NCBI GenBank assembly: GCA_003563255.1 | Contig: PWSL01000481.1 | Location: forward strand, 1-7,674 | Direction: 5' to 3' | DNA: 7,674 bases | From: Desulfonatronospira sp. | Lineage (GTDB): Bacteria; Desulfobacterota; Desulfovibrionia; Desulfovibrionales; Desulfonatronovibrionaceae | Shown here: piece by piece, positions 1-6,569 of the stretch | Numbering within the stretch: the first letter of the stretch is position 1 | Layout of the letters: each line of letters opens with the position of its first letter | Translations under genes and position numbers: made by a program | Notes under the pieces: generated by a model | What the model was told of the DNA's origin: nothing | What the model saw: the letters and a program-made list of their open reading frames with translations, nothing else | The model's database searches: none

Positions 1-987
1 GCCAGTGAAAAGGCCGGAATACATTCAGCTATCACCAAGTCCATGGGCTGGATCATGCAGGTCCTGCTCATGGGAGTGGGCTTCTCCCTGATGCTCAGGG
101 GAGAAATTGACAGCGCTATGGCCATAATCGCTGTCATCATTGCTGGACGGGTGATCATGCCCATGCAGATGGCGGTCAACGGCTGGGAGGATTACCAGAA
201 TGCCAAAGATGCATTTCTGCGCCTTAAAAGCTACCTGGAAGGACTGGAGCAAAAAGACCAGGAAGTCAGCCTGGAACTGCCTGAACCCAAGGGTCACCTC
301 AAGGCCGAGTCCCTGGTTTATGCCCACGGCGGCAAGCCAATAATCAAGGGTGTCAGTTTTGATCTGCAGGCCGGGCAAACCCTGGGGCTCATAGGACCCA
401 GTGGAGCAGGCAAGACCACCCTGGCCAGGGTCATGACCGGAGCAGTACGCCCCCAAAACGGCATCCTGCGCCTGGATGGGGCGGATATGCATCAGTGGGA
501 CCAGGAACAGCTGGGTAAACACATCGGCTATCTGCCACAGGATGTTGAACTTTTTGCCGGAAGCATATTTCAGAACATAGCCAGATTTCAGGAGGCTTCC
601 ATGGAAGCGGTCCAGGAGGCAGCCGCAAGGACCGGACTGGAAAGAATAATCGCATCCCTGCCTCAAGGGTATGAGACCCTGCTGGAAGAGAGAGGAATAA
701 ACCTCCCAGGCGGTTTACGCCAGCGAATCGGTCTGGCCAGAGCTCTGTTCGGAAATCCCAGGATTCTCATTCTGGATGAACCTGATGCCAGCCTGGACCA
801 GGACGGCATAGAGGCCCTGGCCGATATACTAAAGCGCTCCAGGGAGGAGGGTAAAACCCTGATCCTGGTAACCCACAGGCCCAAACTGCTGCAGTTTACC
901 CACCAACTGCTTATGCTCAAGAACGGTCAGGTGGCCATGTACGGTCCCACCAGGCAGGTACTGCAGAAACTGATGCCGGCTAAGTGA
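1..987 (+). CDS. Type I secretion ABC transporter (PrtD-type), first copy, 5' end cut by the window
   Basis: The reading frame is open from base 1, so the gene starts before the window; the first ATG seen (43) is internal. The 328 visible codons hold the end of the transmembrane domain (codons about 15-65, with PrtD-like text such as IIAGRVIMPMQ) and a complete nucleotide-binding domain. Walker A is GPSGAGKTT (codons 132-140), the Q-loop glutamine is codon 180, Walker B with catalytic glutamate is ILILDE (E260), the D-loop is SLD and the switch histidine is H292. The ABC signature is LPGGL (codons 235-239) instead of LSGGQ, which is unusual because the serine and final glutamine normally contact ATP. 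PrtD proteins are about 550-580 aa, so roughly 230 residues are missing. It would energise export of a protein across the inner membrane together with the following genes. Family assignment is firm; reduced ATPase activity is an inference. Confidence 0.93.
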   Translation, partial: ASEKAGIHSAITKSMGWIMQVLLMGVGFSLMLRGEIDSAMAIIAVIIAGRVIMPMQMAVNGWEDYQNAKDAFLRLKSYLEGLEQKDQEVSLELPEPKGHLKAESLVYAHGGKPIIKGVSFDLQAGQTLGLIGPSGAGKTTLARVMTGAVRPQNGILRLDGADMHQWDQEQLGKHIGYLPQDVELFAGSIFQNIARFQEASMEAVQEAAARTGLERIIASLPQGYETLLEERGINLPGGLRQRIGLARALFGNPRILILDEPDASLDQDGIEALADILKRSREEGKTLILVTHRPKLLQFTHQLLMLKNGQVAMYGPTRQVLQKLMPAK

Positions 988-990
988 GAC

Positions 991-1126
991 GTATGGGCGT
1001 ATGGGTGTATGGGAGTATGGGTGTATGGGAGTATTCTAAAACTCTAAAAACTTACATACACGCATACTTGCATACGTACATACGTCTTAACTACGTGCAC
1101 ACTCCCATACTTACATACTCCCATAT
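991..1126. repeat. Octamer tandem array with inverted counterpart
   Basis: Starting three bases after the first ABC gene, the 8-bp unit GTATGGGN occurs five times without interruption (991-1030) plus a partial unit to 1034. Farther on, the complementary core CATAC recurs with the same 8-bp period at 1055, 1063, 1071 and 1079, and again, in a shifted phase, at 1106, 1114 and 1122 (the last as CATAT). The stretch 1101-1126 is the reverse complement of 1007-1032 at 22 of 26 positions, so the transcript could fold into a long stem with a loop of about 68 nt. The array fills most of the 186-nt gap between the two ABC genes. The low-complexity repeats could vary in copy number by slippage; any effect on expression of the downstream ABC gene is inference. 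Confidence 0.85.
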
Positions 1127-1173
1127 GTCTTAAATAGGGTTCAAAGTAAAAACTAATCACTGGAAAATCTGGA

Positions 1174-2829
1174 ATGCGAAAATATCTGGTAAGATTTCTG
1201 CCCCATCTGGGGTGTGCTTTTTTCTTCAGCATGTTCATCAATGTGCTGGCCCTGGCTTACATCCTGTATCTCAGGCTGTTGTTCGACAAGGTCATGGACA
1301 GCCGCAGTATGGAGACCCTGTTTTTTCTGACTGCTGCTGTCATTGGTGCTTATGTTGTTTCCGGAATTCTGGAGGTTTTTCGATCCAAGCTTCTGGTACG
1401 CATTGGTGTCAAGTTCGACCAGATAGTGGCCGGGCGAATATTCGGCAGCATGCTCAACCAGTCGGTCACGGCCGGTGGATCAAAACACACTCAGGGGTTG
1501 AAGGATTTAAACAGCATCCGCAATTTCTTAGGCGGAACAGGTATTTTCGCCCTGTTCGACACCCCCTGGGTGCCGGTATATCTGGCGGTGATATTTTTAT
1601 TTCATCCTCTGCTGGGCTACCTGGCCTGTGCAGGGGCATTGATTCTTCTGCTGCTGGTTGTGGTCCAGGAAATATCCACTACGCGCATGCAGGCGAGCCA
1701 CTCCCAGTCAGCCATGAATACAGAGCAATTTCTAAACTCTTCCATGCGCAACGCCCAGACGGTCTATGCCATGGGCATGTTCCCCTCCATGAGCAGGCAT
1801 TGGAAGCAGTATAACAACCAGGATATCTATTATGAAGATGTCCTTGCCGCCAGAAATGGTTTTTTTCAGAGCATGGCCAAGTTCATCATGATGGGCACCG
1901 TGGTGGTCATCATGTCAACAGGGGCTTATCTGGTGATTATCAACGAGGCAACCCTGGGCACCATGGTGGCTTCGGCCATGTTTATGAGCCGGGCCTTGTC
2001 GCCCATCATGATGCTCGGCAATGCCTGGAGAAGCTTTGTGGATGCAAGGCTGGCCTACAAAAGGCTGAATGAGCTGATGGCCCAGGAAAAGCTTGACACT
2101 GATCCCCGGACCATTTCCGGAGATTCTCCCCAAAAACCTGAAAGCTGCAGGGCTGACAACGTAACCCTTTTCCTGGGACAGACTCCTGTTTTCCAGGATA
2201 TCTCCTTTGATTTAAAGCCTGGTGAAATGCTGGCCATTACAGGTCCAAGTGGAGCGGGCAAGACTTCTCTGGCCCGGGTGATCATGGGTATCTGGAAGCC
2301 GGATCAGGGGGGTATATATCTGGACGACAAACCCCTGGACAGTTTTGACCAGGCTCTTCTGGGCTGTAAAATGGGTTATGTGCCTCAGGAGGTTGAGTTG
2401 TTTTCAGGAACCGTAGCTGAAAACATTGCCAGGCTGGGCCAGGTGGACTCACCTGCTGTTGTGGATGCAGCCATGCAGGCCCAGGCCCACGACATGATTT
2501 TGAGCCTTCCCCAAGGGTATGATACCAGGGTGGGTGAAGGGGGAGTCGCCCTCTCAGGAGGTCAGAAACAAAGAATCGTACTGGCAAGGGCTTTGTATGG
2601 GGTACCCTGGCTGCTGGTCATGGACGAGCCTGACTCGCATCTCGATCAGACCGGGAGAGAAGCCATCAAGGAAGTACTTGCAGATCTGAGAAAAAAAGAG
2701 TTATTCGTGGTGGTCATTACCCACAATCAGGAACTAATAAAAATGGCGGACAGGGTCCTTGATCTGCAACATGGAAAAGTTTTCGTGGGTGAAGGCGGGT
2801 CTCCTGATGTCAAGAAATTAGATGATTAG
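1174..2829 (+). CDS. Type I secretion ABC transporter/permease (PrtD-type), second copy
   Basis: Complete 551-aa transporter, the usual PrtD length. Transmembrane segments lie at about residues 11-35, 48-68, 130-166 (two) and 236-277. Residues 111-145 hold the PrtD-like text around FDTPWVPVYLAVIFLFHP. The ATPase domain follows: Walker A GPSGAGKTS (357-365), Q-loop Q405, signature LSGGQ (460-464), Walker B LLVMDE (E485) and switch H517, all canonical. There is no N-terminal C39 peptidase or C39-like domain, as expected for RTX-protease, lipase or S-layer type exporters. The ATG at 1174 is the first start after an in-frame stop at 1147; the ribosome site is weak (GGA at 1162-1164). The gene follows another PrtD-type gene with a degenerate signature and precedes the adaptor and channel genes. 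I infer that the two ABC proteins pair as a heterodimer; two separate homodimers remain possible. The substrate is unknown. Confidence 0.95.
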   Translation: MRKYLVRFLPHLGCAFFFSMFINVLALAYILYLRLLFDKVMDSRSMETLFFLTAAVIGAYVVSGILEVFRSKLLVRIGVKFDQIVAGRIFGSMLNQSVTAGGSKHTQGLKDLNSIRNFLGGTGIFALFDTPWVPVYLAVIFLFHPLLGYLACAGALILLLLVVVQEISTTRMQASHSQSAMNTEQFLNSSMRNAQTVYAMGMFPSMSRHWKQYNNQDIYYEDVLAARNGFFQSMAKFIMMGTVVVIMSTGAYLVIINEATLGTMVASAMFMSRALSPIMMLGNAWRSFVDARLAYKRLNELMAQEKLDTDPRTISGDSPQKPESCRADNVTLFLGQTPVFQDISFDLKPGEMLAITGPSGAGKTSLARVIMGIWKPDQGGIYLDDKPLDSFDQALLGCKMGYVPQEVELFSGTVAENIARLGQVDSPAVVDAAMQAQAHDMILSLPQGYDTRVGEGGVALSGGQKQRIVLARALYGVPWLLVMDEPDSHLDQTGREAIKEVLADLRKKELFVVVITHNQELIKMADRVLDLQHGKVFVGEGGSPDVKKLDD

Positions 2830-2839
2830 TGCCTCAATT

Positions 2840-2923
2840 GGGGACAGGCACCCCCGCACTTATTTTTATTACAAATGATCTTGGTTTTATTGGAAAAAAT
2901 AAGTGCGGGGAGAGCCAGTCCCC
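2840..2923. repeat. REP-like hairpin element, copy 1
   Basis: An inner perfect 16-bp inverted repeat (2852-2867 with 2895-2910, core CCCGCACTTATTTTT) is enclosed by outer arms GGGGACAGGCAC (2840-2851) and GAGCCAGTCCCC (2912-2923), which pair at 10 of 12 positions. The outer arms recur, in the opposite orientation, in the element at 7418-7489, and the inner arms recur at 6376-6440. It starts 10 nt after the second ABC gene stops, so it may also act as a transcription or decay barrier inside the operon. The architecture resembles REP sequences mobilised by REP-associated tyrosine transposases, none of which is encoded here. Confidence 0.8.
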
Positions 2924-2930
2924 GGAGGTG

Positions 2931-2953
2931 AAAAAATAAGTTTCGCTGTAGTG
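2931..2953 (+). repeat. Repeat motif with core TCGCTGTAGTG
   Basis: This stretch ends in TTTCGCTGTAGTG and lies seven bases after the hairpin element. It matches 18 of 23 bases with the inverted copy at 7388-7410 and is also related to 7522-7544. In both loci the motif lies on the same side of a GGGGAC-armed hairpin, so the two parts travel as one composite repeat. Confidence 0.7.
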
Positions 2954-2979
2954 TTAACAATTAACAATTTACAGGTAAC

Positions 2980-3002
2980 TGGGTTGCGGGCACTGTCCGC
3001 GT
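2980..3002. repeat. Inverted repeat partner of 6319-6341
   Basis: The core GCGGGCACTGTCCGC is itself nearly palindromic (GCGGGC/GTCCGC arms, 3-nt loop). The whole 23-bp stretch equals the reverse complement of 6319-6341 at 20 of 23 positions. It lies 41 nt before the adaptor gene. Together the two copies bracket the adaptor, channel and 74-aa genes. Confidence 0.65.
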
Positions 3003-3043
3003 GATGATGAATTTTTTAACTCTCACAAGTAGAGACTAAAATT

Positions 3044-4417
3044 ATGAACGAAAACAGACTGCAAAGCAACAACAACGTCAAGGCAATTGAGGGCGGCCGG
3101 ACAAACGGCCGGGAATTGAATCTGCCCACAAGCACCAGGAAGGTGATCATACTGGGCCTGCTGTTCGTGGCCCTGTTTTTTGGCGGCATAGGAGTGTGGG
3201 CGGCTACGGCCAACCTTGAAGGTGCGGTCATTGCACAAGGCGAAGTCATAGTGGAGACTTACCGGCAGCAGGTCCAGCACAGGGATGGAGGAATAGTCAA
3301 ACAAATCAAGGTCCGTGAAGGTTATCGGGTGGAAAGAGGTGAAGTTTTGATCACCCTGGATGGAGAGGAAGTGCGGGCTCAAAGAGACATGTACAGAGCA
3401 CGGATGGACAGCCTGCAGGCGCGTCAGGCCCGGCTCATGGCTGAAATCCAGGGAAAAGATTCTATTGAGTGGCCCCTTTCCCTTCTGGAGCGTGCTGAAA
3501 TGCCTGATACCGCTGAAAGCATGGAAAGCGAGAAGCGGATTTTCCAGTCCAGAATGGCGGCCAAGCAAAGCAAGAAGAGCCTGCTTCAGGCCCAGATCAA
3601 AACCCAGCACTCCCTTATTGAAGGCCGCAACAGGCAGTTGAAATCGGTACAGGATACCATTTCTTCCCTGAGGGATGAAATCGAAGCCAAAGAACCTCTC
3701 CTGGAGGGCGGCTTTATTGATATCACTCAGGTACTGGAACTGCAGCGAAACCTGAATTCAAACCAGGCCCGCCTGGAAGAATTGAGAACCCAGATTGAGC
3801 AGTCCCGGGAAAGAATCCAGGAACTTGAACTGGAAATCGACGACCTGGAAAAAAGCTACGCCCAGGAAGCCGCTTCAGAACTTGGAGGAGTCCGCCAGGA
3901 GATAGTGGACCTCCGTGAGCAGCTCCGTCCTGCTGAAGATGCAGCAAGAAGACTCAATGTAACTGCTCCCAAGTCCGGAGTGGTGGTAAACCTCAACGTA
4001 CGCACCGAAGGTGGGGTTATCCAGGGAGGAGCGCCTTTAATGGAGATTGTTCCCATGGATGCAAGGCTGATAGTCTCAGCCAGGGTTGATCCGGGCAAGA
4101 TTGATGACGTCCGGAGAGGCCAGAATGCCAGTGTCATGCTCTCAGCCTTTCCCAGAAGATACACCCCCAAGGTCAAGGGCGAGGTGATATACGTTGCAGC
4201 TGATCGCACCGAGCCTGAACAAAGGGATACCCCTCCTCATTACCTGACTTATGTAGAACTGGACGAAGAGTCCCTGAGGGAAGCTATTGAAGATCCCGGC
4301 AAACTAACTCCAGGCATGCCGGCGGAGGTCTACATTCAGACACAGGCTCAGACGGTTATGAGCTACATCCTCTCCCCCATTATCGACAGCATGGATCGTT
4401 CTTTCAGAGAAAATTAA
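3044..4417 (+). CDS. Type I secretion membrane fusion (periplasmic adaptor) protein, HlyD/PrtE family
   Basis: 457 aa, typical for the family (about 430-480). A cytoplasmic N-terminus of about 33 residues is followed by one membrane anchor (about 34-55, VIILGLLFVALFFGGIGVW), then the first half of the lipoyl/barrel region (about 60-112, containing HRDGGIVKQIKVREG), a long charged coiled-coil hairpin (about 115-300) and the second half with the HlyD-family text LNVTAPKSGVVVNL (about 304-317). The conserved C-terminus contains LTPGMPAEVYIQT and ends SYILSPIIDSMDRSFREN. The protein links the ABC transporter to the outer-membrane channel across the periplasm. The ATG at 3044 is the natural start because it places the anchor normally, although the ribosome site is weak (AGAG at 3031-3034). 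It is separated from the ABC genes by 214 nt of repeats, so it might have its own promoter, but I see no convincing one. Confidence 0.96.
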   Translation: MNENRLQSNNNVKAIEGGRTNGRELNLPTSTRKVIILGLLFVALFFGGIGVWAATANLEGAVIAQGEVIVETYRQQVQHRDGGIVKQIKVREGYRVERGEVLITLDGEEVRAQRDMYRARMDSLQARQARLMAEIQGKDSIEWPLSLLERAEMPDTAESMESEKRIFQSRMAAKQSKKSLLQAQIKTQHSLIEGRNRQLKSVQDTISSLRDEIEAKEPLLEGGFIDITQVLELQRNLNSNQARLEELRTQIEQSRERIQELELEIDDLEKSYAQEAASELGGVRQEIVDLREQLRPAEDAARRLNVTAPKSGVVVNLNVRTEGGVIQGGAPLMEIVPMDARLIVSARVDPGKIDDVRRGQNASVMLSAFPRRYTPKVKGEVIYVAADRTEPEQRDTPPHYLTYVELDEESLREAIEDPGKLTPGMPAEVYIQTQAQTVMSYILSPIIDSMDRSFREN

Positions 4418-4454
4418 CTGTGGAGTATGGGATCGAGGGGTCAGGTGCATTAAA

Positions 4455-4475
4455 GGGTTTGTCGAGAGCAAACCC
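4455..4475 (+). other. Small hairpin after the adaptor gene
   Basis: GGGTTTG (4455-4461) and CAAACCC (4469-4475) form a perfect 7-bp stem with a 7-nt loop. No U-tract follows, so a classical intrinsic terminator is unlikely. It could stabilise an mRNA end or be chance. Confidence 0.4.
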
Positions 4476-4488
4476 AAAACTGGAAAAA

Positions 4489-4579
4489 CGTAAACATTCA
4501 GGGGGTCCTCGGTGGTAATTACCGGCACCATGTCTGGGAACTGCCACCGGGCCGGTTCCGGCACCCCTGAATGTTTACG
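4489..4579. repeat. 91-bp hairpin element between adaptor and channel genes
   Basis: Perfect 16-bp terminal inverted repeats, CGTAAACATTCAGGGG (4489-4504) and its complement (4564-4579), enclose a GC-rich interior. Inside, two further stems are possible: CGGTGG/CCACCG (4510-4515 with 4544-4549) and GCCGG/CCGGC with a 2-nt loop (4551-4562). The whole can fold as a three-way junction. A perfect 10-bp palindrome GGTAATTACC lies at 4514-4523. Size and shape suggest a small non-autonomous mobile element or REP doublet; no second copy is visible in the window. The right arm contains an ATG in frame with the channel gene that is not its likely start. Confidence 0.75.
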
Positions 4580-4608
4580 GAAAAACGCCCCGGAGCGTAT
4601 TTTAGCAC

Positions 4609-4613
4609 AGGAG
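4609..4613 (+). promoter_or_regulatory. Ribosome binding site that fixes the channel gene start
   Basis: AGGAG sits eight bases before the ATG at 4622, which begins a clean signal peptide. The upstream in-frame ATG at 4571 lies inside a repeat arm and would put 17 polar residues before the signal peptide. Confidence 0.85.
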
Positions 4614-4621
4614 TTATAGAA

Positions 4622-5989
4622 ATGTATTTTGCACGATTAATCCTGATTTGCGCGGCTTTTATTCTGCCGGCAGTGCCGGTTTTAGCCGGGGATGAGCAGG
4701 AATCATCCCTGGGAAACATGGTTCTGGACATGGAAGAGACGGTAAAGATGGGTCTGGAGCGCAGCCACAGGATACAGGCTCATGATTATGGCATCAGGAG
4801 AAGTGAATCCGAGGTCAAATCCGTACGGGGACAATTTTTTCCACAATTGTCTGCAGGGGCGGGGTTTACTCATCTGGACAGCCGTTCAGCCAGGGGGCCC
4901 ACGGATCAGGACTACCTGGATCAGCAGCAGTATCAGTGGAATTTCCGGGCTGTTCAGACTCTGTTTGCCGGAATGACCATCCTGAGCTCTTACCAGAAGG
5001 CCCGGATAGAGAAGGAAATAAGCGAGCTGGAAAAGGAAAGTGCAGAAAGGGAGCTTATCAGAGAGATTCAGTATTACTTTCTGGAACTTTTAAAGGCCAG
5101 GGAAGACAGACGCAGTCTGGAAAGCTCTATTGAGCGGCTGGAGATGGGCCTTGAGGCCTCAAAGTCTTTTTTCGAGAGACAACTGGTTCCTTATGTGGAC
5201 GTGCTGCAGGCTGAGGTGGAACTACAGGAAGCCAGACAGGAACTGAGCCAGGCCAGAAACGAGGAGCAGATCCAGAGAACCCGCCTCAACGCCATCCTGG
5301 GTTTCGGCCATGACCAGATCATTGGATATGAAGGTGATCTCGGGGAAATCCCCCTGGAGTTGTTTTTTGAATCCCAGGACGTCATGGATATAGCCCTCAA
5401 GCAAAGGACTGATCTAGTGTTCATCCGAAAGAACATGGCAGCCGCAGAACAGGAACAAAGGATCGCCCGGGGCCGGAAGATGCCGAGACTCAACCTGGAA
5501 TTTACCTACATGGATCGCAAACGTGATTATGAACAGCCCGCTTTTGACGCCATGACCGGCCAGACCCGGGACCGGGACCAGAGAAACCGCCACTGGACCA
5601 CCGGGCTCAACCTGGAATGGAACTTTTTTTCCGGAGGACAGCAGTATTACCGGCATGAAGCCATGGGCTACGAAATCAGACGTCTGGTGCAGACCCTGCA
5701 GGATACCAAGGCATCCATCCTTACCGAGGTGCGCACCGCGCATATGCGCCTGGATGAAGCCAGAAGCAGGCTGGTTTCCAACCGCAAAGCCCTGGCCGCG
5801 GCCCAGGAAAACTTTGATATGCAGGAACACCGCTATAAGCAGCAGGTAGGCACAATCACTGACCTGCTCACTGCCCAGGAACATTTAACCCGGGCCGAGA
5901 CCAACAAGAACCAGGCCCTTATGGATTACCAGCAGGCCCTTTCCGAGCTGTACTTCGCCATGGGAGAGCGCAACTACGGGCTTAAATAA
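4622..5989 (+). CDS. TolC-family outer-membrane channel of the type I secretion system
   Basis: 455 aa from the ATG at 4622, chosen because of the AGGAG site and a proper signal peptide (MYFARLILICAAFILPAVPVLA, probable cleavage after residue 22). The mature protein shows the two-fold outer-membrane efflux protein pattern. The first half opens with LDMEETVKMGLERSHRIQAHD and contains the PQLSAGAGFTH strand and long helices rich in Glu, Arg and Gln (for example YVDVLQAEVELQEARQELS). The second half repeats the pattern with MPRLNLEFTYM, TTGLNLEWNFFSGGQ and a helix ending TITDLLTAQEHLTRAETN. These are the strands and coiled helices of a trimeric barrel-tunnel. It would form the exit duct for the substrate delivered by the ABC transporters and adaptor upstream. 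The family assignment is firm; whether it is dedicated to this exporter is inferred from position only. Confidence 0.95.
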   Translation: MYFARLILICAAFILPAVPVLAGDEQESSLGNMVLDMEETVKMGLERSHRIQAHDYGIRRSESEVKSVRGQFFPQLSAGAGFTHLDSRSARGPTDQDYLDQQQYQWNFRAVQTLFAGMTILSSYQKARIEKEISELEKESAERELIREIQYYFLELLKAREDRRSLESSIERLEMGLEASKSFFERQLVPYVDVLQAEVELQEARQELSQARNEEQIQRTRLNAILGFGHDQIIGYEGDLGEIPLELFFESQDVMDIALKQRTDLVFIRKNMAAAEQEQRIARGRKMPRLNLEFTYMDRKRDYEQPAFDAMTGQTRDRDQRNRHWTTGLNLEWNFFSGGQQYYRHEAMGYEIRRLVQTLQDTKASILTEVRTAHMRLDEARSRLVSNRKALAAAQENFDMQEHRYKQQVGTITDLLTAQEHLTRAETNKNQALMDYQQALSELYFAMGERNYGLK

Positions 5990-6053
5990 AGGCGCACGAC
6001 AGCTCGGAGATCAGTTTAAACCATATAATAACGTTTTTCAGGAGAAGAAGATT

Positions 6054-6278
6054 ATGCATGTATTCGCAGATGGTATTTCAAAGGTGACATTGTCCAATGG
6101 CAACCTGCGCATCAACCTGACCCAGAGGGGTGCGGACAACGAAAATTTAGAGGCAGGAATCCTCATTATCCCGGCTTCACAGGCCAACAACTTCATGAAC
6201 GGCCTGGCCGGCAGCCTGAAAGACCTGGACGAAAAACTCAAAGCCCAGAGACAGGCGACTCAGGGGGAAGCGCAATAG
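6054..6278 (+). CDS. Small protein of unknown function at the end of the secretion operon
   Basis: 74 aa, with a good ribosome site (AGGAG at 6040-6044, 9 nt before the ATG), 64 nt after the channel gene on the same strand. I do not recognise it with certainty. No signal peptide or membrane segment is seen, so it should be cytoplasmic. The first half looks like short beta strands (VTLSNGNLRINLTQ, then LEAGILIIPA), the second like an amphipathic helix (QANNFMNGLAGSLKDLDEKL) with a charged Gln-rich tail. The layout of strands, a ..IPA.QA.. turn and a C-terminal helix vaguely recalls small DUF3467-like proteins, but this is a weak impression. Its place suggests a helper of the secretion system, such as a chaperone, a regulator or a component binding the exporter, yet it could be an unrelated passenger. 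That it is a real gene is likely from the ribosome site and its balanced composition. Confidence 0.75.
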   Translation: MHVFADGISKVTLSNGNLRINLTQRGADNENLEAGILIIPASQANNFMNGLAGSLKDLDEKLKAQRQATQGEAQ

Positions 6279-6318
6279 GAAAAAGAGTTAGATGATCCAT
6301 ATTTACCACTACCTGCTA

Positions 6319-6341
6319 ACGCGGACCGTGTCCGCTACCCA
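6319..6341. repeat. Inverted repeat partner of 2980-3002
   Basis: It contains GCGGAC-CGT-GTCCGC, a perfect 6-bp palindrome with a 3-nt loop (6321-6335). The 23-bp stretch matches the reverse complement of 2980-3002 at 20 of 23 bases. It lies 40 nt after the 74-aa gene and could also mark the transcript end. Confidence 0.65.
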
Positions 6342-6375
6342 AAATTAAAGAAGTGCTCTTATCCCAGTTGGGACA

Positions 6376-6440
6376 GTCCCGCACTAATTTTTCTGATGAA
6401 CAAGTTACAGCCATTAGATTTACAAAAATAAGTGCGGGAC
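6376..6440. repeat. REP-like hairpin element, CCCGCACT family copy 2
   Basis: GTCCCGCACTAATTTTT (6376-6392) pairs with 6424-6440 at 16 of 17 bases over a 31-nt loop. The arms are nearly identical to the inner arms of the element at 2852-2910, while the loops differ, which is the pattern of stem-conserved dispersed repeats. It lies between the convergent secretion and toxin-antitoxin operons, where it could serve as a bidirectional transcription barrier. Confidence 0.8.
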
Positions 6441-6483
6441 AGTCTCAGTACCAGGAGCTGCAACACCGTCTTTGCTCGAAATC

Positions 6484-6520
6484 TTTCTTGATTTTTGTGA
6501 CCGGGTTTCAGGAGCAAGTC
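6484..6520 (+). repeat. Dispersed repeat copy without insert (partner of 7577-7669)
   Basis: The two blocks TTTCTTGATTTTTGTGACC (6484-6502) and GGGTTTCAGGAGCAAGTC (6503-6520) are directly joined here. The same two blocks occur at 7577-7596 and 7652-7669, where 55 bases separate them. The similarity begins even earlier, at CTTTGC (6470-6475 and 7561-7566). Confidence 0.7.
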
Positions 6521-6569
6521 TAATATCTGACTTTTTGCAGTTGTATTAAATACAAAGAAAACAATATGT

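Noticed and set aside
43..45. First ATG in the window as the start of the first ABC gene
   Set aside because: The frame is open to base 1 and the protein would lack nearly all of its membrane domain, so the gene is simply cut by the window edge.
1212..1814. 200-codon open frame on the + strand inside the second ABC gene
   Set aside because: It overlaps a strongly supported transporter in another frame, has no recognisable domain, and its composition (many His, Cys, Gln and Gly) is that of a shadow frame.
3023..3610. 195-codon open frame on the - strand opposite the adaptor gene
   Set aside because: It is antisense to a firm HlyD-type gene, with no ribosome site or family resemblance.
4571..4579. 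Integron attC site in the 4489-4579 palindrome
   Set aside because: The arm ends read CGTAAAC and GTTTACG, which do not fit the GTTRRRY core, and no integrase or gene cassette array is visible.
4571..4621. Upstream start for the channel protein giving 472 aa
   Set aside because: This ATG lies in a repeat arm, has no good ribosome site and would bury the signal peptide 17 residues inside; the ATG at 4622 has AGGAG and starts the signal peptide.
6024..6029. TATAAT as a promoter for the 74-aa gene
   Set aside because: No -35-like box lies at the right distance (AGCTCG at 17-bp spacing), and the spacing from the channel gene suits simple cotranscription.
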